From assembly GCA_040218415.1 (NCBI GenBank), contig JAVJRN010000067.1, forward strand, positions 1 through 64,000: DNA of 64,000 nt, in the 5' to 3' direction. Below the pieces are notes generated by a model. That model saw only the letters and a program-made list of their open reading frames with translations, was not told the DNA's origin and did not search any database. Source of the stretch: JAVJRN01 sp040218415. GTDB lineage: Bacteria > Bacteroidota > Bacteroidia > Cytophagales > Cyclobacteriaceae. The position numbers were made by a program, and so were the translations under genes. Below, piece by piece: positions 53,526 to 63,232 of this stretch. How positions within the stretch are numbered: the first letter of the stretch is position 1; each line of letters begins with the position of its first letter.

Positions 53526-53991
53526 GCGCCCTCAGTTTTATTGAAATAGATTCTTTGATTCTATGCAGCTTCACTGCTACATGATTTTTTTTAAGGCCAA
53601 GTATTCCCGAAATTTCATCGTTGTTATAGTCGTCCAAATGAAGCGTTATGATTGTTTTGTCCACATCATTGAGCATTCTAATGGCTTTTAGCAGAAGTTC
53701 AGATTTTTCACTTTTTTCATTTCCCTCATGAGCAGAATCAACATGCTCAATAGGAGAAGTTTCAATTCTTTTCTTTCGCTTAAAGGTCAATACCGTATTC
53801 AGCGACACCCTGTAGAGCCATGTTGAAAACTTGGAATTTCCTTGAAACGAAGCAATGGACTTCCATGCTTGGAGTTGTATTTCTTGTTGGAGATCCCTTT
53901 TGTCTTCAGGATCATCTACATACAGATAGATGATCTTCTGGATAATGCCAGTATGCTTCTGAATTAGTTGGATAAATTCTGCTTCCTTCAA
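53512..53991 (-). CDS. ECF-type sigma-70 family factor
   Basis: 159 residues with sigma region 2 (IIYLYVDDPEDKRDLQQEIQ and FSTWLYRVSLNTVL) and region 4 (LNDVDKTIITLHLDDYNNDE, then GLKKNHVAVKLHR helix-turn-helix). No ATG precedes region 2; the frame is limited upstream by a stop, so the start is the TTG at 53991. It is co-expressed with the membrane protein that overlaps it. The regulon is unknown. Confidence 0.92.
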   Translation of the reverse strand: MKEAEFIQLIQKHTGIIQKIIYLYVDDPEDKRDLQQEIQLQAWKSIASFQGNSKFSTWLYRVSLNTVLTFKRKKRIETSPIEHVDSAHEGNEKSEKSELLLKAIRMLNDVDKTIITLHLDDYNNDEISGILGLKKNHVAVKLHRIKESISIKLRAHVNG

Positions 53992-54011
53992 TTTGGAAAG
54001 ATTTTGTTATC

Positions 54012-54019
54012 TACTTTTG
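54012..54019 (+). promoter_or_regulatory. Possible -7 box upstream of the four-helix protein gene
   Basis: The sequence TACTTTTG fits the Bacteroidota -7 consensus TAnnTTTG, 47 bp before the start at 54067. A TTTG at 53992-53995 could be the -33 element, though the gap is a little short. Confidence 0.3.
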
Positions 54020-54066
54020 TAGTTAGTGAATTAGTTGATCTTGAAATTACAAAGAACCCAAAATAA

Positions 54067-54498
54067 ATGTTAAGAGTCTTAAATCTTGTTAAAACAGTAT
54101 CTGCGTTCATCTTTCTGGGAATATTGCTTTTGGTTTATGCCTATCTACCTATAATGGTGGAAGTGACACCAGATCAAAGTTTGGCCAAGGTACATAAGGA
54201 GGATTTTTTCTATTATGCCATTGCGATTTTTTTGGTCGTCAACTTATTCCTTTTTATCATCCAAAAAATGACCGAACCATTGATAGTTCGGGAGGAGATC
54301 AAAGCTTGGCTAAGGGGATTTGTATTCGTGATAAACTTTTATCTCACTTGCCTTATTGGCTTTGTTGGGGTAATCAATAATACCACCAGTGTAAGCATGT
54401 CAAGTTATGCTTATTTGAATTTCATTGGGCCACTGATGATAGTAGCTTGGCTAATAGGACTTATAATAGTGGTCAATAATAAGACTAAAACAGCCTGA
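54067..54498 (+). CDS. Conserved four-helix membrane protein
   Basis: 143 residues with four predicted transmembrane helices (TVSAFIFLGILLLVYAYLPI, DFFYYAIAIFLVVNLFLFII, FVFVINFYLTCLIGFVGVI, LIVAWLIGLIIVV region) and short polar loops. No catalytic residues or family are recognised. It is transcribed divergently from the sigma-factor gene and could depend on it, but that is a guess. Confidence 0.75.
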   Translation: MLRVLNLVKTVSAFIFLGILLLVYAYLPIMVEVTPDQSLAKVHKEDFFYYAIAIFLVVNLFLFIIQKMTEPLIVREEIKAWLRGFVFVINFYLTCLIGFVGVINNTTSVSMSSYAYLNFIGPLMIVAWLIGLIIVVNNKTKTA

Positions 54499-54627
54499 TC
54501 ATCAATTAATTAGACTTTTCTCCTTCAATCATTGAGCGAATCAATGTTTAAAAGTTTCCCTAATTAAGAATTTATTTTTTATCTAAATTCCATCCTCAGA
54601 TTGGAGTTTCAAAGATTTTACCGATAA

Positions 54628-56496
54628 ATGGCAGACGTACAATATACCGAAGATAGTATAAGATCCCTCGATTGGAAGGAGCATATAAGGCTCAGACCCG
54701 GCATGTACATCGGCAAGTTGGGCGATGGTTCTGCTCAAGATGATGGAATATATGTCTTGGTGAAAGAAATCATAGATAACAGCATCGATGAGCATATGAT
54801 GGGACATGGCAAAACCATACATGTGAAAGTAAGCGACCACCGAGTGGAAGTCCGCGATTTTGGTCGAGGAATACCATTGGGCAAAGTGGTGGATTGTGTT
54901 TCAAAAATTAATACTGGTGGAAAATATGATTCTGGTGCCTTTCAAAAATCGGTAGGTCTAAATGGAGTTGGTACAAAAGCAGTAAATGCCTTGAGTACCT
55001 ATTTCAAGGTTCAATCTTACCGAGAAGGCCAAACTAAAATTGCAGAATTTGAAAGAGGTGAGATAAAAAGTGATGCTGAGATTACCACAACTACTGAGCG
55101 AAATGGAACCTCATTCATATTCGAGCCTGACAATACTGTTTTTAAAAACTATCACTTTATACCTGACTATCTGAACAACCTGCTCTGGAACTACGCATTC
55201 TTAAACGCAGGATTAACCATTAATTTCAACGGTCAGAAATACCACTCAGCGAATGGACTGCTCGACTTACTGAAACGAAAAACGGATGAAGAGGCTTTAC
55301 GCTATCCTATTATTCACCTTAAAGGCACAGATATAGAAGTCGCATTAACACATGCCAATCAATACGGAGAGGAATACTATTCTTTTGTGAATGGTCAAAA
55401 CACCACGCAGGGAGGTACTCACCTTGCAGCATTTAGAGAGTCTTTAGTGAAGGTTATTCGTGATTTTTTCAAAAAGGATTACGACGCGGCAGACATTCGA
55501 GCCTCTGTGGTTGCGGCCGTCGCTGTTCGTGTTCAAGAGCCTGTTTTTGAGAGTCAAACCAAAACCAAGTTAGGTTCACAAAGTGTAGCCCCTGATGGGC
55601 CCACTATGCGAACATTTATTAATGATTTTCTGAGAACTGAGCTGGATAATTTTCTGCATAGAAATAATGAGATAGCCGATGCTTTGCTTAAAAGAATCGT
55701 GCAATCGGAGCGCGAACGCAAAGAAATTGCTGGTATTAAAAAGCTGGCCAATGAGCGCGCCAAGAAGGCCAACCTCCATAATAAAAAGCTTCGAGATTGC
55801 CGAATACATTACAACGACAAAAAAGCGAGCGAAGAACGAAAGGAGCAATCTATGGTCTTCATCACCGAAGGAGACTCGGCCAGTGGTTCCATCACTAAAT
55901 CGCGGGATGTTCAGACGCAGGCGGTATTTAGTTTGAGAGGTAAACCATTTAATTGCTTCGGTCAAACGAAGAAAGTAGTTTATGAAAATGAAGAGTTTAA
56001 CCTTTTGCAACATGCCCTCAATATTGAAGATGGGCTAGAAGGTCTGAGGTATCGAAAAATTGTTATAGCTACTGATGCGGATGTTGACGGAATGCACATC
56101 AGGCTCCTTTTATTGACGTATTTTTTGCAATTTTTCCCTGAACTGGTTCGAAACAATCATGTGTATATACTTGATACACCTTTATTCAGAGTGAGAAATA
56201 AAAAAGAAACAATTTATTGTTACAGTGATCAAGAAAGGCGCAGGGCTTTGAACAAATTAGGAGCTAAAGCCGAAATCACGCGATTTAAAGGGCTGGGAGA
56301 GATTTCACCAACGGAGTTTGGTGCGTTTATCGGTGAGGATATCCGTTTGGAACCAGTGATTCTTCAAAAAGATACAAAAATTAAAGATTTACTGAGATTT
56401 TACATGGGGAAAAACACTCCTGATCGACAGGAGTTTATCATTGATAAATTGCGTATTGAAAAAGACCTTGTCGACGATGAGATAGCAACCATTTAA
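54628..56496 (+). CDS. parE: DNA topoisomerase IV subunit B
   Basis: A 622-residue type IIA topoisomerase ATPase subunit. The GHKL ATPase motifs are KEIIDNSIDEH, VRDFGRGIPLGKV and SVGLNGVGTKAVNAL. The TOPRIM motifs are FITEGDSASGSI and ATDADVDGMHIRLLLL. The C-terminus ends with RLEPVILQKDTKIKDLLRFYMGKNTPDRQEFI. The length and the ParC-type partner 3.5 kb downstream favour ParE over GyrB. With ParC it decatenates replicated chromosomes. It begins a same-strand group that ends with parC. Confidence 0.93.
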   Translation: MADVQYTEDSIRSLDWKEHIRLRPGMYIGKLGDGSAQDDGIYVLVKEIIDNSIDEHMMGHGKTIHVKVSDHRVEVRDFGRGIPLGKVVDCVSKINTGGKYDSGAFQKSVGLNGVGTKAVNALSTYFKVQSYREGQTKIAEFERGEIKSDAEITTTTERNGTSFIFEPDNTVFKNYHFIPDYLNNLLWNYAFLNAGLTINFNGQKYHSANGLLDLLKRKTDEEALRYPIIHLKGTDIEVALTHANQYGEEYYSFVNGQNTTQGGTHLAAFRESLVKVIRDFFKKDYDAADIRASVVAAVAVRVQEPVFESQTKTKLGSQSVAPDGPTMRTFINDFLRTELDNFLHRNNEIADALLKRIVQSERERKEIAGIKKLANERAKKANLHNKKLRDCRIHYNDKKASEERKEQSMVFITEGDSASGSITKSRDVQTQAVFSLRGKPFNCFGQTKKVVYENEEFNLLQHALNIEDGLEGLRYRKIVIATDADVDGMHIRLLLLTYFLQFFPELVRNNHVYILDTPLFRVRNKKETIYCYSDQERRRALNKLGAKAEITRFKGLGEISPTEFGAFIGEDIRLEPVILQKDTKIKDLLRFYMGKNTPDRQEFIIDKLRIEKDLVDDEIATI

Positions 56497-56510
56497 AAAT
56501 AAATAGCAAA

Positions 56511-57749
56511 ATGAAATTGACCCGAAAAAAAGCCCCGATTTTAGTACTGTTCTTAAGTTTCTTGTTTTTTGTGAGTTGTGACGAGGACACGGATGTCTTA
56601 AATCCTGACCAACAAGAAGCGGAGTATTCTATTCCAAATGTACTCTTGGAATCAACTCAGCTCATTATTAGATCATCAGGCGATCTCAAAACATTTCTAA
56701 GACAATCCGGCCTTGCAATTGATACTGAGAAGCTCATTTATGATGTGTCTGTTTGGAAGATTACCTATAAAACGGTGTATAAAGGCGATACAATAACTGC
56801 CTCCAGTATGGTTTTCACACCTGAAACTACTGATGAAATTTCAACGATAAGTTTTCAACATGGAACAATTGCCGATAATGCTTCTGCGCCTACAGAATCT
56901 TCAATTACTGATGGAACGACCATTCTATATTCGGCCATGGCCAGTGGTGGTTTTGTAACTGTCGTACCAGATTTTATAGGATTTGGTGCTTCTGTTGATA
57001 TCGTTCATCCGTATTATCACGAGTACTACACTGCCACATCAATAGTTAACGCCATTTACGCCTCCAAGCAACTTGCAGATCAACAGGAACTGAATATAGA
57101 TGATGAACTTTATTTGGCAGGTTACTCTCAAGGTGGACAAGCGACAATGGCCACACATAAATTTTATGAAGAGGAGGGAATGGAGTTTTATAAACTCAAA
57201 GCATCATTTCCATCTTCAGGGGGATATGATGTGGTTGGCATGAGTCAATATTTTTTAGATCAAGAAACCTACCATCAACCGTTTTTCTTAGGGTTTGTAG
57301 CCATGTCTTACAAAACAACCTATGATTTCCCCCAAGAAATGTCACATTTTTTCAATGAACCTTATGCTTCGCGCATTCCAAATTTGTTTGACGGAGCATT
57401 TAGCGGTAACGAGATTAATGAGTTATTAACAACCAATATAGCCGACTTTTTAAATCCCAATTTTCTGAATAGTTCCAAGGAGGATGCCGACTATAAATTC
57501 ATCTATGATCTTTTCGAAGAAAATAGTCTCCTTGACTGGACACCAACCATCAGAATGTATATGTATCATGGAAATGCTGATATTACCGTTCCTTATCAAA
57601 ACTCTGTAGACTCTTATGCAAAACTATTACAAAATGGAGCATCAGAAGAGATAGTAACTTTTGAAACCTTCGAAGGAGCGACTCACGGGACAGGCATTGC
57701 CCCTTATATTGAAAACTTTATTCCGGAAATATTAAGGTTAGAAGAATGA
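56511..57749 (+). CDS. Alpha/beta-hydrolase lipoprotein (secretory lipase-like), copy 1
   Basis: A 412-residue lipoprotein (lipobox FFVSC). The alpha/beta-hydrolase fold has the nucleophile elbow LAGYSQGGQATMA, the preceding VPDFIGFGASVDIVHPYYH typical of secretory-lipase/feruloyl-type esterases, and a C-terminal MYMYHGNADITVPYQNS followed by EGATHGTG with the likely catalytic Asp and His. Substrates may be lipids or esters of plant/algal polymers; not determined. It is 14 bp after parE. It is a paralogue of the next gene, and its stop overlaps that gene by 4 bp. Confidence 0.87.
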   Translation: MKLTRKKAPILVLFLSFLFFVSCDEDTDVLNPDQQEAEYSIPNVLLESTQLIIRSSGDLKTFLRQSGLAIDTEKLIYDVSVWKITYKTVYKGDTITASSMVFTPETTDEISTISFQHGTIADNASAPTESSITDGTTILYSAMASGGFVTVVPDFIGFGASVDIVHPYYHEYYTATSIVNAIYASKQLADQQELNIDDELYLAGYSQGGQATMATHKFYEEEGMEFYKLKASFPSSGGYDVVGMSQYFLDQETYHQPFFLGFVAMSYKTTYDFPQEMSHFFNEPYASRIPNLFDGAFSGNEINELLTTNIADFLNPNFLNSSKEDADYKFIYDLFEENSLLDWTPTIRMYMYHGNADITVPYQNSVDSYAKLLQNGASEEIVTFETFEGATHGTGIAPYIENFIPEILRLEE

Positions 57750-58966
57750 TTAGAAGTTCCAAATTCTTTCTCTTCGCTGGTTTGATTTGCAGTATTGTAT
57801 TGATAACCAGTTGCTCAACTGATGAAGATATTGTCGCAGGTGATGAGGAAAATTTCATTTCTTATGATAGCACTTATGTTTCATCAGTTAACTTTTCGAT
57901 AAGATCCGCTTCAGAACTGCGAAATTTCATCTCGGTTGCTAACATTGATGTGGATGCTTCCAAAATGATCTATGATGTGTCACAGTTCCGAGTAAATTAT
58001 AAGACCACATATAAAGGAGAGGAAATATTGGCTTCTGGATTGGTTTTGCTACCTGTTTCTGACGACTTGTTGAGTGTACCGATATTGAGCTTTCAGCATG
58101 GAACAATTTTTTCTCAAGCAGAAGCGCCGACGAATGCACCAATTAGTGATCCCTATTTAGTTCTTTATGCCGCCGCTGCTACTACAGGGGTAGTCATGGT
58201 CATTCCTGACTATATAGGCTATGGTATTTCTGATGATATTGTTCATCCTTACTTTATTGCCGAACCTACGAGCAGAGCTATTCTTGATAATATCAAAGCA
58301 GGGCGCGAATTGGCAGAATTATCTGGATTGAAATTTAACGGAGACCTCTTTTTGGCGGGTTATTCTCAAGGTGGCTTTGCTACAATGGCCGCTCACAAGG
58401 CTATAGAAGAGCAAAATGGTTTCGAAGATTACCGATTAGTAACATCTTATCCTGCAGCTGGCAGCTATATTGGAAGAGATCAAGTGCTCATTGAACCTGA
58501 TAATGTATTTCCTCCTCATTTTACCACTTTTCGAATTTACTCTTATTTAGCGCATTATGATTTAGACTTAGCCATTGCTGATTTTATAAGGCCTCCTTAT
58601 GCGGCTTTAATCCCTGAATTGTTCAATGGTTCGTTGAGTTCAACGGAGATTGTTCCCCTTCTCAACAATAATGCTGGTGAATATTTTACGAGTGAATTCT
58701 TATCGGCGAGCGAGAAGTTCAATACGTATCTTCAGTTTCAGGCAGCTAATGATGTGAGTGATTGGGTTCCTGAAGCTAGAATGATTATGTACCACAGCAC
58801 CCAAGACAATACGTCACCAGTAAGTGAAAGTCTTTTGACTTATGAAAAATTTGAATTATCTGGCGCCACTGATGTTACATTGGTGACGGGTGCAGATGGC
58901 GATCATTTGGAAGCTGTTATACCTTATGTTGAATTATTATTTAATGATTTGTTAGACCAACTATGA
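57746..58966 (+). CDS. Alpha/beta-hydrolase lipoprotein (secretory lipase-like), copy 2
   Basis: A 406-residue paralogue of the previous gene with lipobox LITSC. The same layout is seen: ISFRIRSASEL-like N-terminal block (VNFSIRSASELRNF), VIPDYIGYGISDDIVHPYF, nucleophile LAGYSQGGFATMAAHK, and MIMYHSTQDNTSPVSES, then GADGDHLEA near the C-terminus. It probably hydrolyses esters in the periplasm or at the outer membrane. Start and stop both overlap neighbours by 4 bp (ATGA), so the three genes are translationally coupled. Confidence 0.87.
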   Translation: MIRSSKFFLFAGLICSIVLITSCSTDEDIVAGDEENFISYDSTYVSSVNFSIRSASELRNFISVANIDVDASKMIYDVSQFRVNYKTTYKGEEILASGLVLLPVSDDLLSVPILSFQHGTIFSQAEAPTNAPISDPYLVLYAAAATTGVVMVIPDYIGYGISDDIVHPYFIAEPTSRAILDNIKAGRELAELSGLKFNGDLFLAGYSQGGFATMAAHKAIEEQNGFEDYRLVTSYPAAGSYIGRDQVLIEPDNVFPPHFTTFRIYSYLAHYDLDLAIADFIRPPYAALIPELFNGSLSSTEIVPLLNNNAGEYFTSEFLSASEKFNTYLQFQAANDVSDWVPEARMIMYHSTQDNTSPVSESLLTYEKFELSGATDVTLVTGADGDHLEAVIPYVELLFNDLLDQL

Positions 58967-59940
58967 GATTAGCGATTGCTTTATTATTGATAATATCATT
59001 CAGTATTGTTCAAGCTCAGTTCAAGAAGTCTGAACCTTTGGCTCATACCTATTCTATAGTTGCCTATGATCCTGAAACAGGAGATCTTGGTGTTGCTGTG
59101 CAATCTCATTGGTTTTCTGTAGGTACGGTGGTTACTTGGGCTGAAGCAGGAGTAGGAGCCATAGCTACTCAGTCTTTTTCTAATCCAGCATTTGGCCCAC
59201 AAGGTTTGCAATTACTTAAAACAGGATTGGATGCCCAAGAGGTGCTGGAAGTTTTGGTAAAAAGTGACGAAGGTAGAGATTATCGACAATTAGGCATTGT
59301 GGATGCTCAAGGAAAAACGGCATCACATACCGGTGCAAAAAATATTGAATTTGCAGGAAGTATTGTAGAAGAAAACTTTGCTGTTCAAGCAAATCTGATG
59401 ATGAATGACAAAGTATGGCCAGCGATGGCAGAAGCTTTCAAGAAATCTGAAGGTCCATTAGCGGAAAGATTAATCACAGCTTTAGAGGCTGGAGAGCGTG
59501 CTGGTGGTGATGCCCGAGGTAAACAATCTGCCGCTGTGCTTGTCGTTTCTGGTCAACCAACTGGTAAAAGCTGGATAGATCGTAAAGTTGACATTAGGGT
59601 TGATGACTCTAATAACCCATTGATAGAAATTCGCAGGTTGTGGAATGTACACCAAGCCTATGAGTTTATGAATGAGGGAGACTTGGCCGTGGAAGCTGGT
59701 GATTATGAGCTCGCGTCATCACTTTATAAGCAAGCCGAAACAATGTTTCCAGAAAATCTAGAAATGCAATATTGGCATGCCATTAACCTGGTCAATACTG
59801 GAAAGTTAAAGGAAGCATTGCCCATGTTTAAGCATATCTTTTCTCAAGATAGCAACTGGAGAGATCTAACTCCACGACTGATAAAAAACGAAGTTTTGGT
59901 CGCGGATGATAAAACTTTGAAAATTATATTGAAACAATAG
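58963..59940 (+). CDS. DUF1028 (Ntn-hydrolase-like) exported protein with C-terminal TPR region
   Basis: 325 residues with signal peptide MRLAIALLLIISFSIVQAQ. Residues about 25-225 are a DUF1028 domain: HTYSIVAYDPETGDLGVAVQ, the VGAIATQSFSNPAFGPQGL block and the GGDARGKQSAAVLVV block are diagnostic. The fold is related to Ntn hydrolases, but the reaction is not established. The C-terminal about 95 residues have TPR-like helices (AYEFMNEGDLAVEAGDYELA, then YWHAINLVNTGKLKEALPMF). It is exported, probably periplasmic, and coupled to the upstream hydrolase gene by a 4-bp overlap. Confidence 0.9.
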   Translation: MRLAIALLLIISFSIVQAQFKKSEPLAHTYSIVAYDPETGDLGVAVQSHWFSVGTVVTWAEAGVGAIATQSFSNPAFGPQGLQLLKTGLDAQEVLEVLVKSDEGRDYRQLGIVDAQGKTASHTGAKNIEFAGSIVEENFAVQANLMMNDKVWPAMAEAFKKSEGPLAERLITALEAGERAGGDARGKQSAAVLVVSGQPTGKSWIDRKVDIRVDDSNNPLIEIRRLWNVHQAYEFMNEGDLAVEAGDYELASSLYKQAETMFPENLEMQYWHAINLVNTGKLKEALPMFKHIFSQDSNWRDLTPRLIKNEVLVADDKTLKIILKQ

Positions 59941-59991
59941 AGTACAATTGAACTCATTGTTTAAACCATAGTATAAGACTGAATTCTATAA

Positions 59992-62616
59992 ATGTCTGAC
60001 GAAAACTCAATTGACGAAGAGGGCTTAGCTCCCAAAGAAGGCTTACAAGAAGTAATTCCTGTTTCTGGAATGTACGAAAACTGGTTCTTGGATTATGCTT
60101 CCTACGTAATTCTTGAACGAGCAGTGCCTGCTATTGAAGACGGAATGAAGCCGGTTCAAAGAAGGATTCTTCATGCAATGAAGGAAATGGATGATGGTCG
60201 GTACAATAAAGTAGCGAACATCATTGGTAGCACTATGCAATATCATCCGCATGGTGACGCTTCCATTGGAGATGCCATTGTTTCATTAGGGCAAAAAGAT
60301 CTACTCATCGATATGCAGGGTAACTGGGGTGATGCCCGTACCGGTGATGGTTCTGCAGCACCTAGATATATCGAGGCGCGCCTATCAAAATTTGCACTAG
60401 AGGTAATATTCAACGCGCAAACAACCAGCTGGCAACTTTCTTATGACGGTAGGAAAAAAGAACCCGTCACTTTTCCTGTAAAATTTCCATTATTAGTGGC
60501 TCAGGGAGTAGAAGGAATTGCTGTAGGATTATCTACAAAATTATTGCCTCACAATTTTGTGGAAATACTTCAAGGGGCGATCAACATCCTTAAAGGAAAA
60601 AAAGTAACACTTTATCCTGATTTTTTAACTGGTGGAAAAGTTGATGTTAGTGACTATAATGATGGACGCAGAGGTGGAAAAGTCCGCGTCCGAGCGACCA
60701 TAGAAGAGACCGATGTAAGAACGTTGACTATCAAAGATATTCCTTATGGCACTACGACAAGCTCTATTATTGACTCGATCATTAAGGCCAACGACAAAGG
60801 AAAAATTAAGATCAAGCATGTCGTGGACAATACGGCCGCAGATATTGAGATTCAGATTACATTAAGTCCGGGTGTATCACCTGATATTACTATTGATGCG
60901 CTGTATGCGTTTACCGACTGTGAAGTGTCTATTTCACCGAATGCTTGCGTTATATATCAGGATAAGCCTCAATTTTTAGGGATTACGGATTTACTTCAGC
61001 ACTCTGTAGACCAAACTGTGGCGCTTTTGACCCAAGAGTTGGAGATCAAAAAGTCCGAGTTGATGGAGAAAATTCTTTTTTCATCTCTAGAGAAAATATT
61101 CATTGAAAATAGAATTTACAGAGATATTGAAGAGTGTGAGACTTGGGAAGCAGTACTTGAAACGATAGATCGTGGATTAGATCCATTCAAGCCTGATTTT
61201 TATCGTGATATTACCCAAGATGATATCATTCGCCTGACTGAAATCAAAATTAAAAGGATCTCAAAATTCGATACTTTCAAAGCAGACGAGCTCATGCGGA
61301 GGCTTGAAGAGGAGTTAGCGGAAACAGAGCATCATCTGGCAAATATTACGGACTATTCTATTTCTTATTATTCTCGTTTGTTGGAGAAATACGGCAAAGG
61401 CAAAGAACGAAAAACAGAGATTACTAATTTCGATACTATAAAAGCTACAGTGGTTGCCGCTAATAATGCAAAGCTGTATGTTGATCGAGAGAATGGTTTT
61501 ATTGGCTATGGTCTCAAGAAAAATGAGTTTGTCACTGATTGCTCGGATATAGATGACATTATTGTTTTTCGAAAAGATGGTATCTGTCAAGTCACCAGAA
61601 TCCAAGACAAAGTATTTGTAGGAAAAAACATTATTCATGTAGGCGTTTTCAAAAAAGGAGACGAACGAATGGTGTATAACTTGGTTTATCTCGATGCTAA
61701 ATCAGGTCGCACGATGATCAAGCGTTTTCAAGTGCTATCAGTGACAAGAGACAGAGAATATGAATTGACGAAGGGTGGCAAAGGTTCAAAATTGTTATAC
61801 TTCAGTGCGAACCCAAATGGCGAGGCGGAATCAATTACCGTCTATTTAACTGCTGCATCCTCAGCCAGAAAAAAGGTGTTTGATTTCAGTTTTCAAGAGA
61901 TAGAGATCAAAGGAAGAGGAGCTGGTGGAAATATTTTGACCAAATACCCAGTAAGAAAAGTACAATTCAAAGCAGCAGGAGTATCTACGCTTGGCGGTTT
62001 GGATATTTGGTACGATGAGATCGTTGGAAGGCTCAATAGAGATCAGCGTGGTGTTTACTTAGGAAACTTTCAGGCAGAGGATCAAATTCTCATCCTATTC
62101 AAGGAGGGATCATACGAACTCACCTCATTTGAACTCACCAATAGATTTGAAACAAAGGATATTCATTCCATAAGTAAATTTGAGATGAATAAACCCGTGA
62201 ACGTCGTATATCAAGATGGGGAGTCCAAGCAGGTGAACGTGAAAAGATTTTTGATTGAAACATCTTCACCAAACAAGCGATTTCTTTTTATTTCTGAAGC
62301 TAAAGGCTCTAAACTCCTTTATGCTAATCAGTCTGATTTTGGCAAGGTGATTACCACCTACAAGGATGGACGCAAGAATGAAACCGAAGAAATGGATCTT
62401 GCTGAACTTATAGACGTCAAAGGGTGGAGAGCACAAGGAAATAAGTTTGTCCATCAATCGGTGGTGCGTATTGAAAAAATGGAGGAACCACCGAAAGAAA
62501 AAGAGGAGTCAAAGGCCGAAAGCTTAGATCTGGATAATTTAAAGAAGACAATCAAGTCAGAAGTAGAAAATGAAGAAAACCAATTAGGCTTGTTTGGAGG
62601 CAACACAGAAGATTGA
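59992..62616 (+). CDS. parC: DNA topoisomerase IV subunit A
   Basis: An 874-residue type IIA topoisomerase cleavage subunit. The breakage-reunion domain begins YENWFLDYASYVILERAVPA and MKPVQRRILHAM, and has YHPHGDASIGDAIV and the active-site Tyr126 in AAPRYIEARLS. A long coiled coil (about 430-470) and a C-terminal beta-pinwheel domain follow. The pinwheel has no clear GyrA box, which favours ParC over GyrA. The C-terminus is a charged tail (PPKEKEESKAES) ending NQLGLFGG. It pairs with parE upstream; three unrelated exported-protein genes lie between. Confidence 0.93.
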   Translation: MSDENSIDEEGLAPKEGLQEVIPVSGMYENWFLDYASYVILERAVPAIEDGMKPVQRRILHAMKEMDDGRYNKVANIIGSTMQYHPHGDASIGDAIVSLGQKDLLIDMQGNWGDARTGDGSAAPRYIEARLSKFALEVIFNAQTTSWQLSYDGRKKEPVTFPVKFPLLVAQGVEGIAVGLSTKLLPHNFVEILQGAINILKGKKVTLYPDFLTGGKVDVSDYNDGRRGGKVRVRATIEETDVRTLTIKDIPYGTTTSSIIDSIIKANDKGKIKIKHVVDNTAADIEIQITLSPGVSPDITIDALYAFTDCEVSISPNACVIYQDKPQFLGITDLLQHSVDQTVALLTQELEIKKSELMEKILFSSLEKIFIENRIYRDIEECETWEAVLETIDRGLDPFKPDFYRDITQDDIIRLTEIKIKRISKFDTFKADELMRRLEEELAETEHHLANITDYSISYYSRLLEKYGKGKERKTEITNFDTIKATVVAANNAKLYVDRENGFIGYGLKKNEFVTDCSDIDDIIVFRKDGICQVTRIQDKVFVGKNIIHVGVFKKGDERMVYNLVYLDAKSGRTMIKRFQVLSVTRDREYELTKGGKGSKLLYFSANPNGEAESITVYLTAASSARKKVFDFSFQEIEIKGRGAGGNILTKYPVRKVQFKAAGVSTLGGLDIWYDEIVGRLNRDQRGVYLGNFQAEDQILILFKEGSYELTSFELTNRFETKDIHSISKFEMNKPVNVVYQDGESKQVNVKRFLIETSSPNKRFLFISEAKGSKLLYANQSDFGKVITTYKDGRKNETEEMDLAELIDVKGWRAQGNKFVHQSVVRIEKMEEPPKEKEESKAESLDLDNLKKTIKSEVENEENQLGLFGGNTED

Positions 62617-62635
62617 GAATCGTTATCGATCACCA

Positions 62636-63232
62636 ATGTCTATTTTCAACAAAATAATAAGAGTCTTATTTATCGCTTTCATTCCTGTGATCGTTGTTTT
62701 GGCTATCAATTTTTGGGTAATAGCATCTACAGCCAGTCAGATCTACAGAAGTGTTGAGGAAATTCCCTATTCGGAAGTGGGGTTAATTTTAGGTACTAGT
62801 AAAAGAACCGCAAAAGGAACCGCCAATAGTTATTTCTATGAGCGAATAGAAGCAGCTTCTGCGTTGTATAAATCAGGAAAACTAAAATACATCATTGTAA
62901 GCGGCGATAACAGAACAGTATATTACAATGAGCCTATGGATATGCTTGACGCACTGTTGGAAAAGGGAGTAGCTAAGGAAGATGTGATTATGGATTTTGC
63001 GGGACTGAGCACTTTTGAGTCAGTGACTCGCGCGAAAGAGGTTTTCGGTAAAAATGATCTTACGATTATTACTCAAGATTTTCATTGTTATCGGTCATTG
63101 TATATCGCGAATAACAATGGCATAGTAGCTAGGGCATTTGCAGCGGACGAGAAGCAAGAGCTTTCTGGTAAGTTAGCCTTACGTGAAATTCTGGCAAGAT
63201 TAAAAGCAGTAGTGCAAACGGCAATAAGTTAA
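62636..63232 (+). CDS. SanA/YdcF-like DUF218 membrane protein
   Basis: A 198-residue protein from ATG at 62636 (MSIFNKIIRVLFIAFIPVIV); the frame extends upstream into the parC end but the overlap is not needed. One N-terminal helix is followed by a DUF218 domain with GLILGTSKRTAKGTAN, YIIVSGDNRTVYYNEP, FESVTRAKEVF and TIITQDFHCYRSLYIA. SanA homologues in enterobacteria affect envelope permeability to vancomycin; the enzymatic activity of the family is not firmly known. It is 19 bp after parC. Confidence 0.9.
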   Translation: MSIFNKIIRVLFIAFIPVIVVLAINFWVIASTASQIYRSVEEIPYSEVGLILGTSKRTAKGTANSYFYERIEAASALYKSGKLKYIIVSGDNRTVYYNEPMDMLDALLEKGVAKEDVIMDFAGLSTFESVTRAKEVFGKNDLTIITQDFHCYRSLYIANNNGIVARAFAADEKQELSGKLALREILARLKAVVQTAIS

